From NCBI GenBank assembly GCA_034007705.1, contig JAVEQK010000013.1, positions 1-64,000 of the forward strand: a DNA stretch of 64,000 bases, written 5' to 3'. The translations under genes were made by a program, and so were the position numbers. Source of the DNA: UBA10518 sp022837185. Lineage in GTDB: Bacteria; Desulfobacterota; Desulfobulbia; Desulfobulbales; Desulfobulbaceae. This document shows, piece after piece, positions 32,568-40,629 of this stretch; position 1 is the first letter of the stretch; each line of letters opens with the position of its first letter. The notes beneath the pieces were generated by a model. The model was given only the letters and a program-made list of their open reading frames with translations. It was not told where the DNA came from and made no database searches.

Positions 32568-34223
32568 ATGATCAAATCACAGTTGAAGGAGCGGCTTGAT
32601 GCCTGTTTTGCCCGGGGGGTCCGGGAAGGATTGTGGTCCGCGGAGGGGGCCGGCAGGTATGTCCTCGAGGTTCCGCGGCACGAAGGGCAGGGGGACTTTT
32701 CCACCAACCTGGCCCTGGTGGTCGCCGGCCTGGAGAAGCGCAAGCCCAGGGATGTCGCCGCCCGGCTGGCTGCCATGTTTTCGCCGGAGGATGAACTGGT
32801 TGCCAGGGTGGAGATAGCCGGTCCGGGCTTTGTCAATTTTTTCCTCCGCGACCGGGTATGGAGTTCGGTAATCCCGCCGGTCTGCGCCCAGGGTGAGCGC
32901 TTCGGCCTGGAGAACGTCGGCGCCGGCATGAAGGTGATGGTGGAATTCGTCAGCGCCAATCCGACCGGTCCGCTGAGCATCGGCCACGGGCGCAACGCCA
33001 TTCTCGGCGACGCCATCGCCCGCCTGCTCGAGGCGGTGGGCTATGACGTGACCCGGGAATATTATTTCAATGACGCCGGCCGGCAGATGCGGGTCCTGGG
33101 CGAGTCGACCAGGGCAAGATATCTTGAGCTGCTGGGGCTGGAGAGCAATTTTCCGGAGGACGGCTACCAGGGAGAGTATATCTACGACATCGCCCGTTCC
33201 CTCATTGCCGAGGCGGGCGACGGCTTCCGGGACGCCGACGTGGTGTTTTTCAAGGACCGGGCCCAGGCGGCCATTTTCGACAACATCAACACCACCCTGC
33301 GCAATATCGATGTCCGTTTCGACACCTATTTCAACGAACATACCCTCTACGAAAAGGGGCTGGTCGATCAGGTGGTGGCCGACCTGCGGGAAAAAGATCT
33401 GGTGTACGAGAAGGACGGGGCGACCTGGTTCAGGTCAACGCTGTTCGGGCAGGATCAGGACCGGGTCATCATCAAGAGTTCCGGTGAACCGACGTACCGG
33501 CTGCCCGACATTGCCTATCACCGGGAAAAATTCCGCCGCGGGTTTGAGTGGATGATCGATATCTTCGGCTCCGATCACATCGCCACCGTTCCCGATGTCC
33601 TGGCCGGCATCAGGGCGCTCGGCTGCGACGACTCGAAGGTGAAGGTCATCCTCCATCAGTTCGTCACCCTGCTCAAGGACGGCCGCCAGGTGAAGATGTC
33701 GACCCGGAAGGCCACCTTTATCACCGTCGATGAACTGCTGGAGGAGATCGGCCCCGATGTCCTGCGCTTCTTCTACCTGATGCGCAAGTCCGACAGCCAG
33801 CTTGAATTCGATCTGGACCTGGCCAGGAAGCAGAGCCAGGAAAATCCGGTGTACTATGTCCAGTACGCCCACGCCCGGCTCTGCTCCATCGAAAGGCAGG
33901 CCCGGGAAAACGGGGTGGACCCCCCCACGGCGGAGTCCGCTTCCCTGGAACTTCTGAAAGAGCCCGAGGAATGCGTCCTGCTCAAGACTGTCGCCGAGTA
34001 CCCCGCAATGATTTCCGGAGCGGCGGTTGATCTCGCTCCGCACCGGGTCATTTTTTACCTGATGAACCTGGCCGGCCTTTTCCACAGCTATTACAACAAA
34101 CACAAGGTCATCACCGACGACGCCGGGCTGACGGGGGCCCGGCTCTGTTTGTGCCGGGCGCTGAAAACGGTCCTCGGCAACGGGCTGCGGGTGCTCGGAT
34201 TGCGGGCGCCGGAAACAATGTAG
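32568..34223 (+). CDS. argS: Arginyl-tRNA synthetase
   Basis: A 551-residue class I synthetase of normal length. The N-terminal additional domain is followed by the catalytic domain with the HIGH-type motif IGHGRN near residue 139 and the KMSKS-type motif KMSTRK near 376. The DALR anticodon domain ends the protein. It charges tRNA-Arg. It forms an operon with alr upstream and a small membrane protein 13 bases downstream. Confidence 0.97.
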   Translation: MIKSQLKERLDACFARGVREGLWSAEGAGRYVLEVPRHEGQGDFSTNLALVVAGLEKRKPRDVAARLAAMFSPEDELVARVEIAGPGFVNFFLRDRVWSSVIPPVCAQGERFGLENVGAGMKVMVEFVSANPTGPLSIGHGRNAILGDAIARLLEAVGYDVTREYYFNDAGRQMRVLGESTRARYLELLGLESNFPEDGYQGEYIYDIARSLIAEAGDGFRDADVVFFKDRAQAAIFDNINTTLRNIDVRFDTYFNEHTLYEKGLVDQVVADLREKDLVYEKDGATWFRSTLFGQDQDRVIIKSSGEPTYRLPDIAYHREKFRRGFEWMIDIFGSDHIATVPDVLAGIRALGCDDSKVKVILHQFVTLLKDGRQVKMSTRKATFITVDELLEEIGPDVLRFFYLMRKSDSQLEFDLDLARKQSQENPVYYVQYAHARLCSIERQARENGVDPPTAESASLELLKEPEECVLLKTVAEYPAMISGAAVDLAPHRVIFYLMNLAGLFHSYYNKHKVITDDAGLTGARLCLCRALKTVLGNGLRVLGLRAPETM

Positions 34224-34236
34224 GCGCGCCCCTGCC

Positions 34237-34515
34237 ATGGCAGCGAGCAAAAAGAAACGGAGCCCGCGCAAAACGTACCGTTTTCAGTTGACCCTGACGG
34301 GGATCCTCGGCATCGGCGTCGTCTGCTTCTGTCTCTTCATGTGGATGTTCCTGCTCGGCATCTGGGCCGGCCAGACCATCCTCCTGCCCGCCGCCAAGCC
34401 GCAAGCCGCCGGGAGTGGCGTCAGGGAGACGGCTTCCCGCGGCGCCGGAACGGCGATCGAAATGCTCGATGCCGGCGCCAAGAAAAAACCGGTGGAAAAC
34501 GAGCAGACAAAATAA
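34237..34515 (+). CDS. Small single-pass membrane protein downstream of argS
   Basis: A 92-residue protein: basic N-terminus (SKKKRSPRKTYRF), one membrane helix at about residues 22-46, then a short polar tail. In many Desulfobacterota and Geobacter relatives the gene after argS encodes a SPOR-domain protein with a similar N-terminus. This one stops about where the linker would begin, so it may be a natural short form or the remains of a longer gene. The dispersed repeat copy B starts directly after its stop. Confidence 0.65.
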   Translation: MAASKKKRSPRKTYRFQLTLTGILGIGVVCFCLFMWMFLLGIWAGQTILLPAAKPQAAGSGVRETASRGAGTAIEMLDAGAKKKPVENEQTK

Positions 34516-34517
34516 TA

Positions 34518-34650
34518 CGTCAACCCCGTGGCAGGAAATATCTCGTCGAAATTATCATTAGCTTTTGAGACTGGAGGCTTTTAGCCTGTCAGGGGGTTAT
34601 CAAACCAGCAGACCGCAGGACCCCAAGCTCCAGGCTGCCAACTGCCGACT
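34518..34650 (+). repeat. Dispersed intergenic repeat, copy B
   Basis: Second copy of the element at 16029-16147, same orientation and block order, ending in ACTGCCGACT. It starts two bases after the stop codon of the small argS-linked gene, so its arrival may have shortened that gene. The gap 34516-34756 has no gene. Confidence 0.7.
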
Positions 34651-34756
34651 TTCTTCCGGCGCTGCCGGGCACGCCGACATCCGCCTGGTCTCCGGGCACA
34701 TTTCCTGAAGACCGCTCCTTGACCGGCAGGCCAAGACTGGTTAATATAAACAATTT

Positions 34757-35245
34757 ATGACCCTGAATAACGATAAAGCCGTGAACGAGAAAATACGTCC
34801 GGCCCGCATGGGCGACGTGAAGGAAATTCACGCCCTGTTGCAGCATTTTTCCCGCCAGGGTCTGTTGTTGGGACGGTCCATCAGCTCCCTGTACGATCAT
34901 CTGCGGGATTTTGTGGTGTACGATGACAACGGGCTTCAGGGGGTCTGCTCCCTGCATATCTGCTGGGAGGACCTCGCCGAGATCCGCTCCCTCGCGGTGG
35001 CGGAGCAGGCGCAGGGTCGCGGCATAGGCGAGGCCCTGGTCCGGGCCTGCCTGCGCGAGGCCCGCCGTCTTGAAATCGGCCGGGTCTTTACCCTGACCTA
35101 CCAGGCGCCGTTTTTTCGCAAGCTCAGTTTTGTGGAGATAGACAAGCGCGACCTCCCGCACAAGGTCTGGAGCGACTGCCTCAATTGCCCGCAGTTTCCC
35201 GATTGTGATGAAGAGGCGTTGATCTGGACGGCAGAGAATAATTGA
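34757..35245 (+). CDS. GNAT family N-acetyltransferase (short ArgA-like)
   Basis: A 162-residue acetyltransferase. The acetyl-CoA loop is visible (VAEQAQGRGIGEALVRAC near residue 82), with a VYDDNGLQGVCSLHI strand before it. The end (LTYQAPFFRKLSFVEIDKRDLPHKVWSDC) matches short N-acetylglutamate synthases, which make the first arginine precursor. It has two Cys-rich stretches near the C-terminus (CLNCPQFPDC) as in that group. The ATG at 34757 lacks a good ribosome-binding site; Met18 is an alternative. It precedes secA by 55 bases. Confidence 0.82.
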   Translation: MTLNNDKAVNEKIRPARMGDVKEIHALLQHFSRQGLLLGRSISSLYDHLRDFVVYDDNGLQGVCSLHICWEDLAEIRSLAVAEQAQGRGIGEALVRACLREARRLEIGRVFTLTYQAPFFRKLSFVEIDKRDLPHKVWSDCLNCPQFPDCDEEALIWTAENN

Positions 35246-35300
35246 CGGATGCTCCCGGCGCCCCTGTTGACCGGGCAGCCGCTGAAAGGTAAAGAGAAAA

Positions 35301-37841
35301 ATGATTGGAAAGGCGCTCACCAAGGTTTTCGGCAGCAAAAATGATCGCATACTCAAGGAGATGCGTCATGTCGTCAGCCGGATCAACGACCTGGAGCCGG
35401 CGATTCAGGAGCTGGACGATGCCCGGCTTGCCGCCAAGACGGTGGAGTTCAAGGAGAGAATCGCCGCCGGCGAACCCCTGGACGACCTGCTGGTGGAGGC
35501 CTTTGCCGTGGTGCGGGAGGCGGCCCGCCGAATCCTCGGGGAGCGGCACTTCGATGTCCAGCTCATCGGCGGCATCACCCTGCATCGCGGCATGATAGCC
35601 GAAATGAAAACCGGCGAGGGCAAGACCCTCACCTCCACCCTGCCCGTCTATCTCAACGCCCTCACCGGCAAGGGCGTGCACGTGGTGACGGTCAACGACT
35701 ACCTCGCCAGGCGCGATGTCGAATGGATGGGGCAGATATACCGCTTTCTCGGCCTGACCACCGGCAGCATCGTCCACAACATGGACGACAGGGCCAGGAA
35801 GGAGGCGTACGGGGCCGATGTCACCTACGGCACCAACAACGAATTCGGCTTCGATTATCTCCGCGACAACATGAAGTTCAGCATCGAGGACTTCTGCCAG
35901 CGCGGCTTCAACTTCGCCATCGTCGACGAGGTCGACTCCATCCTCATCGACGAGGCCCGCACCCCCCTGATCATTTCCGGCCCGGCCGACATGTCCACCG
36001 ACCTGTACCTCAAGGTCAACAGCATCATGAAGCACTTCAAAAAGGATGAGCATTTTACCGTGGAGGAAAAGTCCCGCCAGGCCATGCTCACCGATGATGG
36101 CGTGGCCCTGGGCGAGGAGCTGCTGGAGGTCGACAATCTCTACGATCCGCGCAACATCGACAAGCTGCACCATATCAACCAGGCCCTCAAGGCCCACCAG
36201 CTTTTCCAGCGCGATGTGGACTACATCGTCAAGGACGGCCAGGTGGTCATCGTCGACGAATTCACCGGCCGCACCATGGAGGGCCGCCGCTACAGCGACG
36301 GCCTGCACCAGGCCCTCGAGGCCAAGGAAGGGGTCAAGATCGAAAAGGAAAACCAGACCCTGGCCTCCATCACCTTTCAGAACTATTTCCGGATGTATGA
36401 CAAGCTGGCCGGCATGACCGGCACGGCCGATACCGAGGCGGCCGAGTTCAAAAAGATATACAACCTGGACGTGGTGGTCATCCCCACCCACCAGAAGATG
36501 ATCAGGAAGGACTATCCGGATGTCATCTACAAGAACCAGGCGGCCAAGTACCGGGCGATCATCAATGAGATCAAGGAGCTGCACGACAAGGGGCAGCCCG
36601 TCCTGGTCGGCACCATCTCCATCGACGTCTCGGAAAGGATCGCCAAGATGCTCAAGAAGGAGAACATCGCCCACGATGTCCTCAATGCCAAGCAGCATGA
36701 GCGGGAAGCGGAGATCGTCGCCGGGGCCGGACAGCGCGGCAGGGTAACCATTGCCACCAACATGGCGGGCCGCGGGACCGACATCAAGCTGGGAGAAGGG
36801 GTCCGCGAACTGGGCGGACTGCACATCCTCGGCACCAGCCGGCATGAAAGCCGGCGGATCGACAACCAGTTGCGCGGCCGTTCCGGCCGCCAGGGCGATC
36901 CCGGCTCCTCCCGCTTCTATCTCTCCCTGGAGGACGATATTCTGCGGATTTTCGGTTCGGACCGGATTTCCGGGATCATGGACAAGCTCGGCATGGAGGA
37001 GGATGAACCCATCGAGCACAACATGATCAGCAAGGCCATAGAGAACGCCCAGCGCAAGGTGGAAGGATATCATTTCGAAGTCCGCAAGCACCTGCTCGAG
37101 TACGACGATGTCATGAACAAGCAGCGGGAGGTCATTTATCGGCAGCGGCGCGAAGTCCTGCAAAGGGAGAATGTGCGGCCCATTGTCGACGACATGATCA
37201 ATGACCTCATCCAGGGAGTGGTGGACGAGTTCGCCAGCGACAAGATCCCGTCGCAGGAATGGGACTGGACCGCCATCAGGGAGCGGATGCTGGAACTGTT
37301 CAATGTGCAGCTGCAGTGGGACGAGGATGAGAGCCGGGACCTGAGCCGGGACCGGTTCGCCGACAAGCTGACCGGAGAGGTCATGGCGGCCTACCGGCGG
37401 CAGGAGGAGCGCAACGGCGAGGAGCAGATGCGCCAGCTGGAGCGCATCATTCTCCTGCAGATCGTCGACACCCACTGGAAGGAGCACCTGCTCAACATGG
37501 ACCACCTCAAGGAGGGAATAGGACTGCGCGGCTACGGCCAGAAGAATCCCCTCAACGAGTACAAGAAGGAAGGATTCAACCTGTTCATGTCCATGATCGA
37601 GACGGTCAAGGAAAAGACGGTGGGCACGCTCCTGCGGGTGCAGGTGGTCAGGGACGAGGAAATTGCCAGGATGGAGGAAGAGCAGCGCCGCAAACGGCAG
37701 GAAATGGCCATGAACCTGGGGGCGGCCGGCGTCGAAAGCGAGCGGAAGCCGGTGAAGCGCGCCGAGGAAAAAGTCGGCCGTAATGAGCCCTGCCCCTGCG
37801 GCTCCGGGAAGAAATACAAGAAGTGCTGCGGCCGCCTGTAA
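35301..37841 (+). CDS. secA: Preprotein translocase ATPase SecA
   Basis: An 846-residue motor of the Sec pathway, normal length. Walker A (KTGEGKT) at 103-110, the Walker B region VDEVDSILIDEARTPL near 212, NMAGRGTDIKLG near 487, and QLRGRSGRQGDPGSSRFYLS near 523. The C-terminus has the zinc-binding SEC-C motif CPCGSGKKYKKCC, which contacts SecB and lipids. No helicase or signal-binding part is missing. It is the only secA seen here; it pushes preproteins through SecYEG. Confidence 0.98.
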   Translation: MIGKALTKVFGSKNDRILKEMRHVVSRINDLEPAIQELDDARLAAKTVEFKERIAAGEPLDDLLVEAFAVVREAARRILGERHFDVQLIGGITLHRGMIAEMKTGEGKTLTSTLPVYLNALTGKGVHVVTVNDYLARRDVEWMGQIYRFLGLTTGSIVHNMDDRARKEAYGADVTYGTNNEFGFDYLRDNMKFSIEDFCQRGFNFAIVDEVDSILIDEARTPLIISGPADMSTDLYLKVNSIMKHFKKDEHFTVEEKSRQAMLTDDGVALGEELLEVDNLYDPRNIDKLHHINQALKAHQLFQRDVDYIVKDGQVVIVDEFTGRTMEGRRYSDGLHQALEAKEGVKIEKENQTLASITFQNYFRMYDKLAGMTGTADTEAAEFKKIYNLDVVVIPTHQKMIRKDYPDVIYKNQAAKYRAIINEIKELHDKGQPVLVGTISIDVSERIAKMLKKENIAHDVLNAKQHEREAEIVAGAGQRGRVTIATNMAGRGTDIKLGEGVRELGGLHILGTSRHESRRIDNQLRGRSGRQGDPGSSRFYLSLEDDILRIFGSDRISGIMDKLGMEEDEPIEHNMISKAIENAQRKVEGYHFEVRKHLLEYDDVMNKQREVIYRQRREVLQRENVRPIVDDMINDLIQGVVDEFASDKIPSQEWDWTAIRERMLELFNVQLQWDEDESRDLSRDRFADKLTGEVMAAYRRQEERNGEEQMRQLERIILLQIVDTHWKEHLLNMDHLKEGIGLRGYGQKNPLNEYKKEGFNLFMSMIETVKEKTVGTLLRVQVVRDEEIARMEEEQRRKRQEMAMNLGAAGVESERKPVKRAEEKVGRNEPCPCGSGKKYKKCCGRL

Positions 37842-37960
37842 AACAGGGGCGGGGATGTGCTCCAGACCGGCCGGCCGCCGCGCGTGACCGGGCTCCGGGA
37901 CGTCCTGAAGACCGCCTTCCCGAAGCGTTTCCCGCCGCCGGCTGCTGACGGCCAGGACAA

Positions 37961-39046
37961 ATGGACCCGCGGGACAAAAGAATACTCATCCTCAAACCCA
38001 GTTCCCTGGGTGACATCATCCATACCCTGCCGGTGGTTCACGCCCTCAAGCGCTGCGCGCCCGGCTGCAGCATCGGCTGGGTCGTCCAGAAGGCCTATGC
38101 CGCCATCCCGGAAAGCGACCCGGCGGTGGACCGGGTTTATCCGATCGCGATATCTTCCACCAGCGATCCGGCGGCGGGCCGGCTGGCCTATTGGCGGGCC
38201 CTGCGCGACACGGTCGCCGCCCTCTCCCGGCTGCGCGGCCAGTTCCGCTCCCGGCCCTATGACATTGTGCTTGACCTGCACGCCTCCTTTCGCAGCGGCC
38301 TGATCGGCATGGCGAATCCGGGGGGGACGCGCATCGGCTTTGCCGATGCCCGCGAGATGAACACCCTGTTCCAGCATCGGCGTCTGCCGGTCCCGCCCAC
38401 CCTCGTTCATGCCCTGGACAAAAATCTGCTTTTCTGCACCGCTCTCGGCTGCCCGCCGAAGAAGGAGGATTTGTATCTCTGCAGCGGGGAGCCGGCCGAC
38501 AGCCGGGTCACCGGGTTCCTGGAGGGCAGGGGGGTGCCCCCGGATGACAGCCTGGTTTATATCCAGCCGGCGGCCCGCTGGGCAACCAAGTTCTGGCTCC
38601 GGGAAAGATGGGCGGAACTTGCCGACCGCCTGCTGGGACGCCCGGAGACCAGGGTGGTGTTCGGCGGCGGCCGCGGCGACAGGGCCTGCATCGACGCCAT
38701 TGTCGAGGCCATGCGGTTGCGGCCGGTTGTGGCGGCGGGCGAGTTGAATCTTGCCGAAACCGCCTCGCTGCTCAAACGCTCAACACTCTACATCGGCCTC
38801 GATTCCGGGCCCATGCACATGGCGGCCATGGCCGGCACACCGGTCGTCGCCCTGTTCGGCCCCACTCATCCGGAGCGGGTCGGGCCGTACGGCGTCGAGC
38901 ACGTCATTGTCCGGGCGCCCGGGCTCGACTGTCTCGGCTGCAGAAAACGGCGGTGCGACCACATGGAATGCATGCGGGGGATATCGGTCGACATGGTGCA
39001 TGAGGCGGCGCTGAGGCTGTTGCCGCCGGTGCCGGAGGAGGAATAA
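37961..39046 (+). CDS. Glycosyltransferase family 9 (heptosyltransferase-like)
   Basis: A 361-residue GT-B glycosyltransferase. The N-terminal LKPSSLGDIIHTLPVVHAL and the C-terminal GLDSGPMHMAAMAGTPVVALFGPTHP are hallmarks of ADP-heptose:LPS heptosyltransferases. It probably adds a heptose to the lipopolysaccharide core at the cytoplasmic face. A Cys-rich end (DCLGCRKRRCDHMEC) is typical of this subgroup. The next gene starts five bases later, and two more glycosyltransferases lie close by, forming a small core-LPS cluster. Confidence 0.92.
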   Translation: MDPRDKRILILKPSSLGDIIHTLPVVHALKRCAPGCSIGWVVQKAYAAIPESDPAVDRVYPIAISSTSDPAAGRLAYWRALRDTVAALSRLRGQFRSRPYDIVLDLHASFRSGLIGMANPGGTRIGFADAREMNTLFQHRRLPVPPTLVHALDKNLLFCTALGCPPKKEDLYLCSGEPADSRVTGFLEGRGVPPDDSLVYIQPAARWATKFWLRERWAELADRLLGRPETRVVFGGGRGDRACIDAIVEAMRLRPVVAAGELNLAETASLLKRSTLYIGLDSGPMHMAAMAGTPVVALFGPTHPERVGPYGVEHVIVRAPGLDCLGCRKRRCDHMECMRGISVDMVHEAALRLLPPVPEEE

Positions 39047-39051
39047 AGAGC

Positions 39052-39861
39052 GTGAAGGTCAGCCTGATCATTACGACCTACAACTGGAAGGAAGCGTTGG
39101 AGGTCTCTCTCCTCAGCGCGTTCAGACAGACACGGCTCCCCGATGAGATTGTCGTGGCCGATGACGGCTCGGGACCCGACACCCGCGAGCTGGTGGAACG
39201 GATGCACATCGGCGCCCCTGTCCCGCTTATCCATTCCTGGCAGGAGGATCTCGGGTTCAGGCTGGCAAGAAGCCGCAACAGGGCTATTGCCCGGACCCGG
39301 GGGGAGTATATCGTGCTGGTGGACGGGGATATCGTCCTGGACCGCCACTTCATCGAGGATCACCTTGCTTTCTGCCAGCCCGGGTACTTCATCCAGGGGA
39401 CAAGGGCCCTGCTGAGCAGGAGCATGTCCGCCCAGGTCCTGGCCGGGAAGGAAATGGTCTCCACTTTCTGCCTGAACGGTGTGGAAAACAGGAAGAACTG
39501 TCTGCGCTCAGCCCTCCTGGCGAGGCTTTTTTCGTTCACCAGCCGCAGCCTGACCGGGACCAAAACCTGCAATTTTGCCTTTTTCAAGCAGGACGCCATC
39601 GCGGTGAACGGCTTCAACGAACAATTTATCGGCTGGGGCAGGGAGGACAGCGAGTTTACCGTCCGCCTGCTCAATTCGGGCATACGGCGCCGGAACATGA
39701 AATTTTACGGTCTGGCCTATCATCTCTATCATCCCATGAACGACCGGACCCGGCTGGGGGACAACGACCGGATACTGCAGCGGGCCGTGCGCGAAAAAAT
39801 GAAATGGTGCGAAAAAGGAATCAGTTGGCACCTCGAGGGTTCAGCGCCGGAGGGGAGGTGA
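39052..39861 (+). CDS. Family 2 glycosyltransferase
   Basis: A 269-residue GT-A enzyme with a GTG start at 39052. SLIITTYNWKEAL opens the nucleotide-binding fold, VADDGSG and VDGDIVLD give the DXD-type metal site, and FIGWGREDSEFTVRLLNSG is the C-terminal Glyco_transf_7C region. It probably acts on the LPS core or another cell-surface glycan. Its end overlaps the convergent gene by 21 bases. The gene order after the heptosyltransferase suggests a shared transcript. Confidence 0.9.
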   Translation: MKVSLIITTYNWKEALEVSLLSAFRQTRLPDEIVVADDGSGPDTRELVERMHIGAPVPLIHSWQEDLGFRLARSRNRAIARTRGEYIVLVDGDIVLDRHFIEDHLAFCQPGYFIQGTRALLSRSMSAQVLAGKEMVSTFCLNGVENRKNCLRSALLARLFSFTSRSLTGTKTCNFAFFKQDAIAVNGFNEQFIGWGREDSEFTVRLLNSGIRRRNMKFYGLAYHLYHPMNDRTRLGDNDRILQRAVREKMKWCEKGISWHLEGSAPEGR

Positions 39862-40629
39862 AGGGGGAGGCTGCCAGTCCGACTGCATCTCGTGCAGCTT
39901 GGCATACTTGTAGAAGGTTCCCTCAAAATTGCCCAGGGCGATGATGAACCCGGGCCAGCCGTCCAGAATTCCCTTCTTGAGCACATACATGTGCAGAAAA
40001 GACCATATGCCCCGCAGCAGCGCGTGCCACATGGTCGCGTGCCTGCCCGTGCGCGACAGCTTCTCCGCCCCCAGGGTCGAATATTTGTTGGCCTTGTGCA
40101 CGACTTCTTCGAGGTTCCTGTACGGAAACTGCCAGATGGGTTTTTTCAGGTAGCCGGGCGGCCGGCCGGAGACGATTTGATATTCCTCGTGCACCGGGTC
40201 GTCCTTGAAGCGCAGGGCACCCTTGCGGAAAAGCTGGGGCTGCCGGTAATCAGGATAAAAGCCTGAATATTTGATCCACCGGCCCATGAAAAAATTGCGC
40301 CGGGGGATATAATAGGCATCGGCCGCCCCGGGGTCGGCGACGGCGGCCAGGATTTCGTCCCGCGCCTCGGGCGTGCAGCGTTCATCGGCATCGAGGGAAA
40401 ATATCCAGGGATGGGTGCAGGCATCCATGGCCCGGTTGCGCAGATCGCCGAACCCCTGGAAGTCGATCTGGACCACCCGGGCTCCCAGTTCAGCCGCGAT
40501 GGCGGCGGTATCATCCTTGCTGTGCGAGTCGGCGACTACGATTTCATCAGCCCAGAGCACGGAGTTGATCGCCGGCCCGATTTTCTCCGCTTCATTGTAG
40601 GCAATGATGTAAACGGAGACGGGTGTCAT
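39841..40629 (-). CDS. Family 2 glycosyltransferase (WaaE/KdtX-like)
   Basis: A 262-residue glycosyltransferase. VSVYIIAYNEAEKIGPAI begins the fold, VVADSHSKDDT and FSLDADERCTPEARD supply the acidic metal site, and the WaaE-type RNFFMGRWIKYSGFYPD follows. WaaE enzymes add a beta-glucose to heptose I of LPS. It is encoded opposite to the other two glycosyltransferases, with its end inside the end of the GT2 gene, and overlaps pilB-like by four bases at its start. The acceptor is inferred. Confidence 0.9.
   Translation of the reverse strand: MTPVSVYIIAYNEAEKIGPAINSVLWADEIVVADSHSKDDTAAIAAELGARVVQIDFQGFGDLRNRAMDACTHPWIFSLDADERCTPEARDEILAAVADPGAADAYYIPRRNFFMGRWIKYSGFYPDYRQPQLFRKGALRFKDDPVHEEYQIVSGRPPGYLKKPIWQFPYRNLEEVVHKANKYSTLGAEKLSRTGRHATMWHALLRGIWSFLHMYVLKKGILDGWPGFIIALGNFEGTFYKYAKLHEMQSDWQPPPSPPLRR

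Noticed and set aside
35181..37505. A 774-codon open frame antisense to secA
   Set aside because: SecA is unmistakable on the plus strand. The antisense product is a hydrophobic and acidic mixture with no motif and starts without a ribosome-binding site.
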